64,000 bases of DNA. Origin: Drechslerella dactyloides. Taxonomy: Eukaryota; Ascomycota; Orbiliomycetes; Orbiliales; Orbiliaceae. The notes beneath the pieces are model-generated. The model made no database searches and was not told the origin of the DNA. It was given only the letters and a program-made list of their open reading frames with translations. The position numbers and the translations under genes were made by a program. Location: NCBI GenBank assembly GCA_020064725.1, contig JAGTWJ010000007.1, positions 1,798,001-1,862,000 on the forward strand, written 5' to 3'. Below, piece after piece: positions 35,241 to 48,171 of this stretch (its first letter is position 1; the number at the start of each line of letters is the position of its first letter).

Positions 35241-38200
35241 ATGAGGGACGCAGACGAAGAAACGAACGCCCCACCCACCACCTCGACGGCTCCGGGCAGC
35301 GCGCCCTTTGCTACCGGCAACGCCGCTTTACAGAACACTGCCCATTCAGGCTTTCGTAGGTAAGAGATCCGAGCCGGCATTCTATCTAGAATCTTTCTGC
35401 TGACAAGACAAACAGGCAGCGGGCCTCTCGAGCATGCGAGGTATGTCCTCAGAACAGCAACTTCGCTAGACTCTGCACCACTCCTTGTGTTACGTGCTGA
35501 CCTCACATAATTACACCACAACTTTCAAAGACCTGTCATGCTAGAAAGGTACGCATGCCCCACGGCCAGCGATTGGTTCATAAGACAATACGCACCCCGA
35601 GCTCCTTGATATCATATGCTCACGTCTACCATGCCATTGACCGTCCTTTTACTAGTAGCTAATACGTGTACGCATAGGTTCGTTGTGATGCTGCAAGCTT
35701 AGGGGTGCCGTGCACGAACTGTGTCGCCTTCTCAATCGAATGCAAAATACCCACACCCAAACGAAAAAAAGCGGCGGTGTCAGAAGCTAAGCAAAGAAGC
35801 GATGACTCGTAAGGTGACCCGCGCAATAAGAGACGAACGTAAACTTCCAGACGCTCACATCCATTCCTTCGGGTCTTACAGTGATTCCAAAGGCGCATCA
35901 CCTGGGACAACATCTGGAGACGTTCTCCATGCGCTTGATACCGACACGACGTCATTACCAGTCTTGCTGGCCTCCGATATCGCGAATGAGCCAGAAACTA
36001 CCTCCTTTGCTCACTTTCTCAGACCAAAATTTGCCCGTGCGCCTATCAAGGATGCAGGGCGGGTTGCATACTTAGGTAAACTACAACCATAAAATTTTCC
36101 ATCAGGGTCTCAGCTGACCATTGGGATTTCGATGCAGGGGAATCTTCGAATTTAAGCTTACTAGTACACGACCGGCATGGGGCTTCCGATGTTGTGCATT
36201 ACCCTCTTCCCGAAAGTATTCGGGGATCCCGCGCGCAGTTGACCGAACTCGATAGCGAAGAAATCGATATCCTGAATAGGAGGGGGGCATTTTTACTGCC
36301 CCCTAGAGCTCTTTGCGATGAACTCGTTGAAGCATTCTTCAGGCATATTGCCCCAATTGTGCCTGTCATCAACCGTAACAGGTTCATGCAGCGCTATAGA
36401 GACCCAGCGAACCCCCCTTCACTTCTTTTATTGCAAGCCATCCTTTTAGCAGGCTCTCGAGTATGCTCGAACCCAGCTTTGATGGATGCAACCGGATCCA
36501 CTACGCCCGCTGCATTGACTTTCTATAAACGAGCCAAGGCGCTCTATGACGCCAATTATGAAGACGACCGGGTGACAATCGTACAGTCTCTCATTTTAAT
36601 GGGTTGGTACTGGGAGGGGCCAGAGGGTACGTCATACATTCATTTTATCGTCTGGATTTGCCCTAAAAGTGCGTTTTATGCCCGCGAAGCGACACGCTGA
36701 CATTGATTCCAGATGTTACCAAGAACGTTTTCTATTGGAGTCGAGTTGCAACAGTTGTCGCACAAGGCTCGGGAATGCATCGAAGGTAGCTATCAATCCA
36801 CAGGCAGCTCGGTAGCAAACGAATGTGACACAAGACTCACCGACGCCATATTTAGTGTTGAACGTTCCCAGCTGAGTCGAGCGGATAAGCGAATATGGAA
36901 ACGGATTTGGTGGACCTTGTTCACTCGCGATCGATCTGTAGCAGTTGCTTTGGGACGCCCAGTCCATATCAATACCGACGACTCAGACGTCGAGATGATC
37001 TCAGAGGATGACTTCGAAGAGGACGAACCGGGTGTTCCTATGGAATATAAACCAAACCCCCTTCACATTCAGTTCTTTTTGCACTATGTCAAGCTCTGCG
37101 AGATCATGGGTCTCGTGCTAGCGCAACAATATTCAGTGGCTTTACGAGCTCGTCGGCATCATGCAATCGATCTCACCCATAGCGATATGGCACTCGCCGA
37201 TTGGATGAGGAATCTACCGGATGAGATGAAATACTACATGAATGATGTAAAAAGGCAAAACTTTTGGGCTGCTCTGTTGCACTCCACATACTAGTAAGTA
37301 CCACACGATCTAATCGGAATGCGTAGAGCTAATGCAAATATCAAATAGCACAACGCTTTGCTTATTGCATAGAGCTCATATGCCCCCCGCAACCCTCCCA
37401 GATCCTACCCATTTGAACAGTGCAATGTCAGCATACCCTTCTCGAAATATCGCCTTTCAAGCTGCCACAAATATTACCGCGATTATCCAAAATCTAAGGT
37501 CCCACGACGAACTGAAATACTGCCCCGCCTTCATGTAGGCCGTCCCCTTTTGGTCTCTTAGCGCACTTTGTTACTTCCACCTATCGTGCTAACACCTTGC
37601 CCAGAGTATACAGTTTATTCTCGGCTTTGATTATGCAGGTTTACCAAGTTCGTTCTCCGCAGCCGACAGTGGTCGCTTCAACGCAAAAAAGAATGAAAAT
37701 ATGCATGGACGCTCTAAAAGAAGTTTCAAAGATTTGGCTGGTTGCCAAAATGGTTTATACATTATTTGATTCCATCCTTGGTAACAAAGCCCTCGAAGAG
37801 AGACTTGCTAAGGCGAGTGGTTATCGTCGCACGGGCGATAGGAAGCATGCAGAGCATAGCAGCAGGAGGAGGAGTACAGATGCAGCTTCAAAACGAAAGT
37901 TTGAAGATCTCGAGCTAGGTCCTATAACTGCTGGGCCCACCCCTCAGATGTCTTATGAAAGATCTCGACCTCAAACTCCCACAAATCTCTCTCCCCCGAA
38001 ACAGCACAGCAATCGCCCGACAACTGTTGTCCACGGACATAGATCAGCACAACCACTTGCCACTCACTCTACGGTGACACCAACAGGTCTCGAAGGTCCT
38101 CTGTCAAATCCTGCCAATCAGCAGTTTTCCATTCAACAACAAGCGCCAGTGGTGCCTACAACACCTCCCGACTTTTTTCTCGTAACAAAGTCGTCCCCTC

Positions 38201-38730
38201 CGATATCACAATCTATGTGGGAGAACTTTCAGCCCAACCAATTATTCCCGGAGGAGCTAGGAAATAACTATCTCGAAGTTTCACCCTCAAACCAAGATAC
38301 CATGTCACAAGCAACCGAAAACTCGATTATAGAGATTTCGCAACAGCAATATGCAGGATCGCACCAGACACCTCCTCTTAAGTCAAGGGATATCCTCCAA
38401 TTGGGAAGCAGTCCTGGCATGGAAATTGACTCGGTCCCCCCCAGAAACGGTGATATCTTGCACAATTCCGTCTGGCCAACTAAATTCGACGTAGACACGT
38501 CAATGGACTCTCCTGAAGATTCATGGAGTAACAGTAGTTCAGGTCTAGCTCACAGTGTGCCTGCCACTTTGAATGTGGAGGACTGGTACGTTGCCAATAT
38601 TTCAATCCCCAATTTTCACCGCATTCCCGGAAAACCTGTTTTCATTAATACAAAGTCTAGGTATCAATTTTTCGGTTTGAGCGCAGGCTTCGACCTTAAT
38701 AATATGAGTCTAGGAACCTCTGCCGGTTAA
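35241..38730 (+). CDS. Zn2Cys6 transcription factor, CTF1/FarA-FarB type
   Basis: Ten exons: 35241-35359, 35416-35440, 35531-35548, 35678-35808, 35882-36075, 36138-36626, 36713-36785, 36856-37293, 37349-37534 and 37605-38730, giving 932 aa. The zinc cluster is assembled from four exons: RQRASRACE, then TCHARK (18-nt exon 3), then VRCDAASLGVPCTNCVAFSIEC followed by KIPTPKRKK. All six cysteines are present. The fungal-specific middle homology region is clear (FFRHIAPIVPVINRNRFMQ, WSRVATVVAQGSGMHRS, RIWWTLFTRDRSVAVALGRP). The CHARKVRCD..PCTNC..F.IEC cluster with PTPKRKK is typical of cutinase transcription factors CTF1-alpha/beta and the Aspergillus fatty-acid regulators FarA/FarB, which induce fatty-acid catabolism and peroxisomal genes. 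Which paralogue this is cannot be decided here. The C-terminal 300 residues are disordered. Confidence 0.92.
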
Positions 38731-39420
38731 AAAAAGTGGCACTCGGTAATAATCTGACGAATTCGCTATAGTACCAAGGAGTCCACCCCGATTTGCATCC
38801 CACGGTGCACAGCTTTTATACCTTGATATCGGTCAATACACAACCTGATAGGCCACACTTTGTAATCATTTTCTGCTTTGGCACTTGATATTGTTTTGTT
38901 CAACCATTACTGTCGGCGGCGTTCCAATGAGACACTTTCAGCCCTGGATCAGATCAAGGACATAAGAGTACCACGAATCCAGGAATATATCTTCCGGGCA
39001 AGGGATCGCTGGCCAATTCCGCCGAAAGTATCTCTCTCTTCAATGCAAGATTCAATTGGAAATACCAGCCGATCAATTGGGTCTACCCTTTTTCACGAGA
39101 AATCCTAGCTGCTACAGCCTCCAGAAAAATGTTGGAAAGGCAAACGCGGGAAATTTATGAATTTTGCTCGACGCCCTAGCTTATCATACGGCTCAGCCTC
39201 AAGATCTTTCTCATCGTGTTTGGGAGTTATAGCTCTTTTAGTAAGCAGCTACTTCATGAGAAGTTCAAATATGCATTTAGTTGTCATCGGAGTGATATTT
39301 TCCGTCAGCGAGTGTCTGAATCAGAATTCAAGACTTTGGATAGTACGCGGGACATGGGTACCTTGCAATGTGCTTTTTGAGTTTCGCGATAACATGTACT
39401 CATACATACTCCGAATTATG
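38731..39420. other. Convergent intergenic region regulator / GMC oxidoreductase
   Basis: About 690 bp between converging stop codons. The longest open frame (39157-39579) overlaps the oxidoreductase coding strand and shows no recognisable family, so it is not called. Confidence 0.5.
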
Positions 39421-41456
39421 TTAACACAAAGAAGACACAGCACCAGAGGTATGACCGGGGGGGCCACGCTTCCGATCCTCCAAAATCATGCTTGCTCCCT
39501 TCTCTGCAATCGCATATACCGTAGCCTGTGGATGACAGCTGATCTGGAGTGGCATGATCGAAGCGTCTATAACACGTAGATTTGTAGTACCATAAACTTT
39601 CAAGCGCTCATTCACGACGCCATACTTGTTACCTTCAGAACCACCCATAGCACAGGTCCCGGTAGGATGCCAGTCCGAGATGGTATGATTTTTAGCATAC
39701 TCGAGGAAATCTTCCTCGTCCCCATTATTATCAAGAGGTGGAAACACCCTCCTCTTCACGAAATTGGACAAGGGAGCCGTTTTCGTGACTTTGTGGGCAA
39801 ATTTTAGCGCCGCTGCCATAACAAACTGATCTATAGCCCCGTCCTCTTGATAATACCTCGGATCGATGATCGGCTTGTCGTCAGAATTTGTTTTGTCCTT
39901 ACCGTGTGGTTTAGGGGGAATATGTAGGCACCCCGTCGAAAATGGATACTGTAGCATTTGCAACATGGTTCCATACTTTTTACCATCTTCGAGTTGGAAC
40001 GCGGGATACCAGTTTCGCGCATCAAAGACAAATTCCATCTGCCCAAGAGGCTTCCCGGAAGTCAATTTTTCGACGAGAACCCGATCCCGAACATTTGAGG
40101 TTCCGAGGCTGGAGCAGCGGGCCTTCGCTGCTAATTCAGTAATCTCAGACTCCCCCATGAACTGGGTCAGCGGGAGGTAGGCGAAACTGCAGGGCAGGAC
40201 GTTGGAGTCGGGCAAGAGGTCATCATCTTTCGCATCGGAGGGATCGATTTCATACACCATGGCAGCCACTGGCACCATCACAGCAAAATTAGTCCACGAC
40301 GCAAGTTGCTCGAGTCATGAACAGGATCACTGAATAGACTCAACTCAATCGGTCCTGGAGATTTTCTCCAACGTTGCAATTCTCAATTTTGACTCCAATG
40401 TTTGCGGCCCCGAGCACCTCCGGATTGCCAATCCCGCTGAGCTCCAATATAAGCGGTGATTGGACGCTACCGCAAGATACAATGACTTCTGCCCTAGCCA
40501 AAGCATTGTACTCAACACCTTCCGATGCGAATCGAACACCGGTTGCCGTTGCTCGCCCAGCCGACGTTTCCAACAAGACTTCCCGAGCGATTGAGTCGCA
40601 TATCACCAACAGATTCTCGCGCGACGCAAACGGCAAATAGTATTCGGAAGCTGCATAACTCCTCTTAGCAGTGTCGGGGTTCACGGAAGTCAGGCCTGTC
40701 CACACACCCACGTTCGAGCCATCAAACGTGGGTCGCCGTGCAACACCAAGGTTCTGCAGTGTCTCATGCCAATACTTGTGATGCGCGGCATGTCGCTTCG
40801 AATAGGACGTTCGTATGGGTCCTGACGAGCCATGGTCACCAGCGCGATAGTCGAGCTTGTGGGTTTCCGTCAGCTCGGTGCTCGGAACGAAGAAGGTCTC
40901 TACCTTCTTGAAAAACGGACTGTACGAATTCAGGACGGTCGGTTAGTGACCATGAGGACCAAGATATAGTTTGGCGGTGATATAAAACTGAAGCTCGCGA
41001 AGGCCCGCTGATAGAGAACTCCCGCCCCTCGAGCAAGCGCACAGAACTTGTTATTGCGCAGACTCACAGCATGCTTTCCCAGCCCCAACCCCGGTTTCCA
41101 AGAGCTTCCCAGGCGTCATAGTCTTCCTTGTTACCCCTCATCCACGTGTAGAAGTTGATGGCGGAACTGCCCCCCAGTACCTTCCCTCGCGCCCACTCGA
41201 GCTTCCGGCCTCCCAACCCGGCTTGTAAGGTCGTCTCAAACTCCCAGTCGTACTTGGTGTGAATTGCTGCACCAAACTGCCCTGGGGTATCGATGAGGGG
41301 GTCGCCGAACCCAGCAGATCCAGCTTCGATAACGCCAACCGTAATCTGGGAGTTTTCGGTAAGGCGAGAGGCGAGGACGAGTCCCGCGGTCCCGCCCCCA
41401 ACAACGATATAATCGAAGGTCTGTGAGGCAAATTCTGAGGGCGAGACGATCGGCAT
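39421..41456 (-). CDS. GMC-family FAD-dependent oxidoreductase
   Basis: Three exons: 41456..41068, 40919..40345 and 40268..39421, giving 603 aa. The FAD-binding Rossmann motif is near the N-terminus (YIVVGGGTAGLVLASRL). It is followed by the GMC signature WARGKVLGGSSAINFYTWMRG and the second GMC block (IVSCGSVQSPLILELSGIGNPEVL). The C-terminal domain carries the catalytic His in ISDWHPTGTCAMGG and a second His in ISCHPQATVYAIAE. No signal peptide is seen, so a cytosolic or peroxisomal flavoenzyme acting on an alcohol is likely; the substrate is unknown. The second intron (40269-40344) uses a GTTGAG donor and is required to join NLQDRL to MAAMVYEID. The 148-bp first intron is long for this locus. 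Confidence 0.9.
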
Positions 41457-42529
41457 GCTGGCGGCTAGCTTCAGCTCGGCCGTGCTGTCTGGCTGTATGG
41501 TGCCCTTACTTTGTGCAAATAGCCTTTGAGCCAGCGGCGTTTTAACGGTCGGGGACTACTGAGATATGTAACGAGGGTCTGGGGGCGATGCAAGATCATG
41601 TTTTTACTTGGTCAGGTAGTATTTTCTTAGCAGGGGCTCATTTAATATCTCCCGAACTAAGTACATACAAGCAGTGCTCCCGGCTAGCGACGAGGCCAAA
41701 AGTGGAGCATCGTCTGAACGATCCATGCTCAATCGAGCTAAAAGTTGAGATGGGAGGGCTATCTTGGCGTCGACGCTGCTGGTTAACCTTGTATAGACGT
41801 GACGCAGCGATCCATCCAAGCCAAACCAGAACGATGATAGGTCAGCGACATCGACGGGTTGTCAACTTCTTACCTAGGTACTCGGGTGGGTCCGTCTGCA
41901 CACTCCCAATGAACTGGCCCGTAGAAACCGCGCTTTTGGCGAGAGCCGTGTCATCAAGACCAAAAGGGGGGAAGCTTGGCAACGAAGAGAAGAAAAAGAC
42001 CGATAAGAGAAATGGAATATCGCATCGGCCCTTGACAAGGAGCACGAACTTGGGTCGTGGGATTGAGGTGCAGCGCACTAAACGTCAGCTAACTTGGGAG
42101 CCCGGATCCAGCCAGATACAGGAGAGTCGTTCTCAAGGCAGGAAGAGTGCTAGCTTGGTATGCATAATGGGGAGCATTAAACAATCCAATCGTGCTCTTG
42201 GGCGGACCGCCACCCGCATACCGACGGCCCCGTGCCTCGGCGGTCAGAGGTAAGAAGAGGTAGCTAGTGTGCTGAGACCCGGATGAGGACTGGTGTTTCG
42301 CTGGCTTGTGTGGCTCGAGAGCGTTCGGCGCTGTGGCGTCCGTCGCGTCCGTCGCAGCGCGCCAAGCCCTGCGTTCACGCCGCACTTCACGCCTAAGCGA
42401 CAGACACGCGCTCGCCGCGTGCTAGCAACCCTCCATAGCTAGCAAGTTCACAACTGCCCTCCTCCCCCCACCCCTCTTCTGACAAGCACCACGCACACGC
42501 CTTCTCAAAAAACATAAGCTCCATTAGCC
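41457..42529. promoter_or_regulatory. Divergent region GMC oxidoreductase / DNA polymerase alpha
   Basis: About 1.07 kb between two divergent starts. The long overlapping frames at 41588-42385 have no recognisable domain and were not called. The part nearest 42530 is pyrimidine-rich, as in many fungal housekeeping promoters. Confidence 0.45.
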
Positions 42530-45500
42530 ATGTCTTCACGAGCAAATCAGCGAGCCAAGCTCGAAGAACTCAGGAAGCTCCGCACGTCGAAAAAAACCCG
42601 GTTAAGCTCCTACCAGACCCAAGACGAGCAACGGCTATTTGACGAACTTAACGAGGAAGAATACAAAAAGGTGCAGCGTACGCGCTTAGACCAGGATGAT
42701 TTCGTCGTCGATGATAACGGAGAAGGCTATGTCGAAAATGGAATTGACGAATGGGAGGTTGGTCGCGCCTCGGGCGACCAATACTACTCCAGTTCCGATG
42801 ACAACGACGATGGTGCGGTTCAATCTAAAGTCAAAGGTTCGGAGCTCGCAAACTGTCTATACCCGAACGAACGCTCTCTATCGCCCTGACGCATCGAAGT
42901 TGAATAATAATTGTCTATTCCTACAGGCAAACGGAAGCGCGAGGCTGAAAACCCTACCACCCGCAATGATCAGGAAGGAAGCATCAATAAGTACTTCACG
43001 TCTCTAGCAGTGCAAGCAGCCGCAAAACATAAAGTGGGTACACCAGGCTCTCAATTTCCTAGATTTTTATTCGTTTTCATCCCTAATCGTTTTCCATTTA
43101 GACCGAGGCAACCGCCGAGGACAAAGAATTCTTAAACGATCTTCTTGGTCAACTCGATGACCCTCAGGACGGGTTTAGGAGCGCAAAGAAGCTTAAGGCC
43201 CAGGAACAAAAGTCTACACCAAGGCCACAGCGACCTCTGTCTCCATCCCTACACTCAATACAAAAATCATATTCAACGAAGGAGAATCGTTCCATCCGAG
43301 AAATTCTCCCATTTGTCCCCAGCTCTCCTCCGAAATCCGGAGCTACAGTAGATATCAGCGACGATGATGCTGTCCAAAGAGAGGAAGAAGAAGCCCAAGA
43401 ACTGCAGCTCTCATCGTCGAGAATACCATTTCGCGACTCCAAACCTGCCTTGAGAAGCCATTCGGACGAGATGCCTGTTGAATCAGATCTCCGGATGGAT
43501 GATGATGATAATTATGACGACGAACTTACTGTTCGTCCAATGCTAACGTTCAGCAAATCCGCTGATACCCCTGTCAACTTGAACGCTGTCCGTCCAAGCG
43601 TTGCGAATAAAACCGGAGCACCCGCATCAAAAGAAGGCCCTGCAGGAGAGGCAATTGATGCAAGACAGTGGCAGGATGTCAATGAAAAGTTATCCAGCAA
43701 TCAGCAACCAGACCGTCCCATTCTGGGGAAAGTTGCTTCTGAGGATATACTAGATGATGATGGTAGCCTACGCTTCTTCTGGATGGATTACGCTGAGATC
43801 GGTGGCTGCCTCTGTTTATTCGGAAAGGTTGGTAGCAATTATCCCTTTCAGCCTCGTCACCACATAAATTACCCAAGGGAAACCAACTTATGTCGCATTA
43901 TCAGATACCTATTAGAACAACCGGACAATATGCTAGCGCTTTCATCAAAGTCAACGGTATCATGCGTAAATTATACTTTTTACCCAGAGTCACGAAATCA
44001 AATTCTTCCAGCGTCGTTGAAATGTCGGACGTCTATGGAGAGGTAGACGATCTCCTAACGAAGCTCAAAATCAGTGATTGGAAAGCCAAACCATGTTCTC
44101 GGAAGTACGCATTTGAGCTTAACGATATTCCCAGGGAATCAGACTATCTCAAAGTTCTCTACCCTTACGACAGTAAGTCCAACATCTTTCTACCTTGATG
44201 TTAGATTGTCCAGGATTTCTAATATATCTTCCAGAGCCCCAGGTGCCGTTAGGCACAAGTGGTGAAACATTTTCGCATATCTTCGGGATTGGCACGTCAA
44301 TTTTCGAACAATTCGTCCTAGCTCGGAATATCATGGGCCCATGCTGGTTACGGATTGAAAACCCAATATTTTCTGGCGTAGAAAACGTAGGTCCCATCTC
44401 TGTCATAGCGCAAATAGGGACTTGCGGACCTAACTTCTTACTGCTCCTCTATACCTAGGCCTCCTGGTGTAAAATTGAGCTACAGGTCTCATCACCTGCT
44501 AGTATAGCATGCGTTGAGAACTCAGAAAATGAGAAATCACCTCCTTTGAAGCTCATGAGTGTGGCCATTCGCACAAAGATCAGCCAACGCGACAGCAAAC
44601 CGGAAATTATCTCGATAACTGGAAGGGTATATGACAACGTATCAATAGAGGAGACTTATCCAGCCGACAAACTACCATCCCACTTGTTTACGATATGTCG
44701 TCCGGCAGGGCCACAGTTCCCTGTAGGGTTCCAAAACGAGGCCGAAAAACACCGAACGATCATCAAGATGGAGAAGACAGAAGTCGGTTTGCTAGGGCTT
44801 TTCCTAGGTCAGTCGTTTGTTCAATCTATCTTAACTCCATAATTAACGGTCCGAGTTAGCAAAATTGCATACCACCGATCCCGACGCCCTTATCGGCCAC
44901 GAGTTGGAGGAAGGAATATACGGTACCTTGATTCACCGATTGAAGGAATGCAAGATCCCAAATTGGCACAGAATTGGGAGAATGCGGCGAAGTCAATGGC
45001 CCATGAATCTGGGGCGTGGCGGCTATTTTGCAGAGAAGCAAATCGTGTCCGGGCGTTTAATGTGTGATCTCTCGAACGACCTTGGAAAGGTAAGTTTCTT
45101 TTCTACAGATGGTACAGCGGTATTCAGACTAATATGTGGGTAGTCTTTGATGAATAAATGCCAGTCTTGGAGCCTCACCGAGATGTGCGATCTTATCTTG
45201 AGCCAAAAAAGAACTGAATTGGATAACGAAGTATCTCTAAAGACCTGGGCTTCATCTGGGGCCGGGTTTCTGAGCTACCTCGCACATGCCGAAACTGATA
45301 CATATATGATCGCAGCCATCGCACTTCGCACTCAGATAATACCATTAGCGAAGCAATTGACAAACCTGGCAGGAAACTCTTGGGCGCGAACTCTAAGCGG
45401 AACTAGGGCTGAAAGAAACGAATACATCTTGCTACACGAGTTTACCAGAAACAAATACATTTGCCCAGACAAGACTTACGACAAAGGAAAGAGCCCTCGT

Positions 45501-47776
45501 ATAGCTCTGGACGACGATGGCCCTCAGGACGAAGAAGAAAATCGGACGGACAGCAAGAAAAAGGACAAGTACAAAGGAGGTCTTGTTCTGGACCCAGAGC
45601 GAGGCCTTTACGACAAATTCGTTCTTGTTATGGACTTCAACAGCCTGTACCCCAGCATTATTCAGGAATTCAACATCTGCTTTACCACAGTAGAGCGGGC
45701 TGACTTAGTATGACCGGCGGCCCCAATCATACATCTACTTTTGAGTTACTGACCTCTGAGTATGGCAGCCCGAAGACCAAGTCCCAGATGTTCCGCAAGA
45801 ACGAGAGCTAGGAATTCTTCCGCGACTAATATCGACCCTCGTCGAGCGACGAAAGCAAGTGAAGGGACTCATGAAAGACAAAAGAGCAACGCCCGCGGAA
45901 CTAGCGCAGTGGGATATCAAGCAACAAGCCCTCAAGCTAACAGCGAATTCTATGTACGGCTGTCTCGGCTATATCAGGTCGCGCTTCTATGCGAGGCCGT
46001 TAGCCATGCTTACAACATTTCAAGGCAGAGAGATCCTTCGCTCAACAAAGGAGCTAGCGGAGTCTCTGCTCTTACGAGTCATCTACGGTGACACCGATTC
46101 CGTCATGATCAACACGAACGTCGATAACTATGCGAGCGCGATCAAGATTGGGAATGATTTCAAGAAAGCCGTCAATGAAAGATACAGGCTTCTGGAGATT
46201 GATATCGACAACGTATTCCAACGGTTACTCCTCCATTCTAAGAAGAAGTACGCCGCCCTCAACTTTTCAGCAGAAGGCAAAACTTCCGTTGAAGTGAAAG
46301 GTCTCGACATGAGAAGAAGAGAATATTGTCAAATCTCGAAAGATGCTTCAAGGTTAGTCAATGTAGTTACATAGTCACAAGTTCCAGCTGTATCAAAGCG
46401 GGCCGAGATCAATAAACACTAATACTGCAATCTTTGACTATTCATTTAGCTCCATTTTGAAGGAAATTCTTTCCGGTGATGACCCCGATATCGTCATTGA
46501 ACGGATCCACGATTATCTCCGCGATCTCGCAAAAAAGATACGGGAAAATTCAATCCCAATCAGTCGATACACCATCTACACGGTATTGCTCTCGATTATG
46601 ATTTTGATACTTACGCATAGCTCATTTTTAAACATTATATTTTATAGAAACTATCCAAAGATCCAGAATCCTATCCAGGAGGGAAAACTATGCCCCAAGT
46701 ACAGGTCGCTCTGCGAAGAAGATCGAAGGGTGATGTCGTGAAAGCAAACGATGTCATCGCTTTCATTGTGACAGGGGAAGGTGGACATAACCTCAGTCCT
46801 GCTGATCGGGCCTTCAGCCCGCAGGAAGTAAAATCAGAACCGTCCCTGAAACCAGGTATGAGCGTTCGTCAAAACAGAAGTTTCTTATGAGTTACTAGCT
46901 AAGAACGTCTTGTGCCAATGAGACCCTGAGTGGTATCTCTCCAAGCAGATATTTCCACCGATCGAAAGGCTTTGCGGGCCAATCGATGGAACCGATGCCA
47001 TTCGATTAGCAGAGTGTTTAGGTATGACTGCTAACCAGAACAAGTAACATTGTAAACGGCTAACACTCTCAATAGGCCTTGATACTAGAAAATATCAGAT
47101 CGCCTCAATCACTTCTCAGACCGGCGATGAGATTCATCCTTTGGAGTCAACACTACCTGATGAGGAAAGATTCAAGGATATGGAACCTTTATTGCTCACA
47201 TGCTTGAAATGCAAATCCAAGACTAAATTTGGAGGTCTTAATACCAGCTCTAGAATCTGCGCGCCCGAAGGCATAAAATGTCAGGACCCTGAGTGCGGCT
47301 TCGTTTTTCCTACCTCGGTCCTTGTAGCTCAAGTCGAAGCATGTATAAGGGGTTGGACAAACCAATACTACGAATCATGGCTTGAATGCGAGGATGAATC
47401 ATGTGGCAATACCACGAGGCAGGTGAGTGTATACGGAAAACGGTGCTTGGGCCCTGAGGGCCTAGCTACAGGGTGCTCTGGTCCTATGGTTTACCGATAC
47501 AGCGACAAACTGTTCTATAATCAACTGCTCTACTATACTTCTTTGTTCGATGTAGAGAGGGCAAAGTCCAAGGCAGAGGGAACTGAACGAGGTAAGCTCA
47601 ATATATGACGGTACGAGAATACAAAGACGACTAACTAATTTCTCGTAACAGAGCAAATTTCCATCTTAGCTGAGCGCTACCGGAATGGATTTGCCCTTGT
47701 GAGTCGGACGATTTCACAATACCAAAAGAAGTGTGGTCGGAGTTGGGTCCAAATGGAAATTATTTTCTCCGTCTAG
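42530..47776 (+). CDS. pol1: DNA polymerase alpha catalytic subunit
   Basis: Fourteen exons: 42530-42836, 42927-43033, 43102-43827, 43905-44172, 44235-44386, 44459-44807, 44860-45089, 45144-45707, 45769-46352, 46450-46582, 46648-46855, 46923-47021, 47076-47591 and 47652-47776, giving 1455 aa, the family length. Family B motifs are all visible: DFNSLYPSIIQEFNI (motif A), LTANSMYGCLGY (motif B), VIYGDTDSVMI (motif C) and KKYAAL. The C-terminal zinc modules read CLKCKSKT and CQDPECGF, then CEDESCGN and CSGP. The exonuclease region lacks an intact DIET-type motif, as expected for polymerase alpha. The subunit extends RNA primers with primase at origins and lagging strands. One intron (46856-46922) ends in GAG, and the acceptor at 45143 competes with one 21 nt downstream. 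Confidence 0.97.
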
Positions 47777-48171
47777 ATTATGCAGCAAATACGGTAGCCA
47801 GGCACGTGGGTAAAACCAAGTACTTGAGGAGGTAAATACTTCCTTACTTACGTACTTGTTTACTTATTACTCATGGACGCTGGAAGGAATATTGGCATTC
47901 GTCTATTGAATACAGTCGGATTGTACAACAGAGTTAGTCGAACTAGAGGTTTTTATCTTGATAGGAATCGGGCCATTTTGATCAGACTAAACCGACCGTA
48001 GCGTCTCATGATTATCGGGCATTAAAAACGAATATCTAAACAGTACCACAAATAGGCTCAATAATCGGAAAACTAGTGAAAGATGAAATTGATTCTGCCT
48101 GCATGTAAGAAATGAAAGCAAGCATGAGCTATACATCGCAGCAATGACGAGTCAAGATTTTCACTCGTAGC
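47777..48171. other. Convergent intergenic region pol1 / RPL7
   Basis: About 395 bp between converging stops. It carries a patch of AAGTACTT/CTTACT words at about 47817-47875. No gene is supported. Confidence 0.5.

Noticed and set aside
39157..39579. 140-codon frame after the zinc-cluster gene
   Set aside because: Overlaps the GMC oxidoreductase on the opposite strand and shows no recognisable protein.
41588..42385. 221-codon plus-strand frame upstream of pol1
   Set aside because: No domain, no intron structure, lies in a divergent promoter with competing minus-strand frames.
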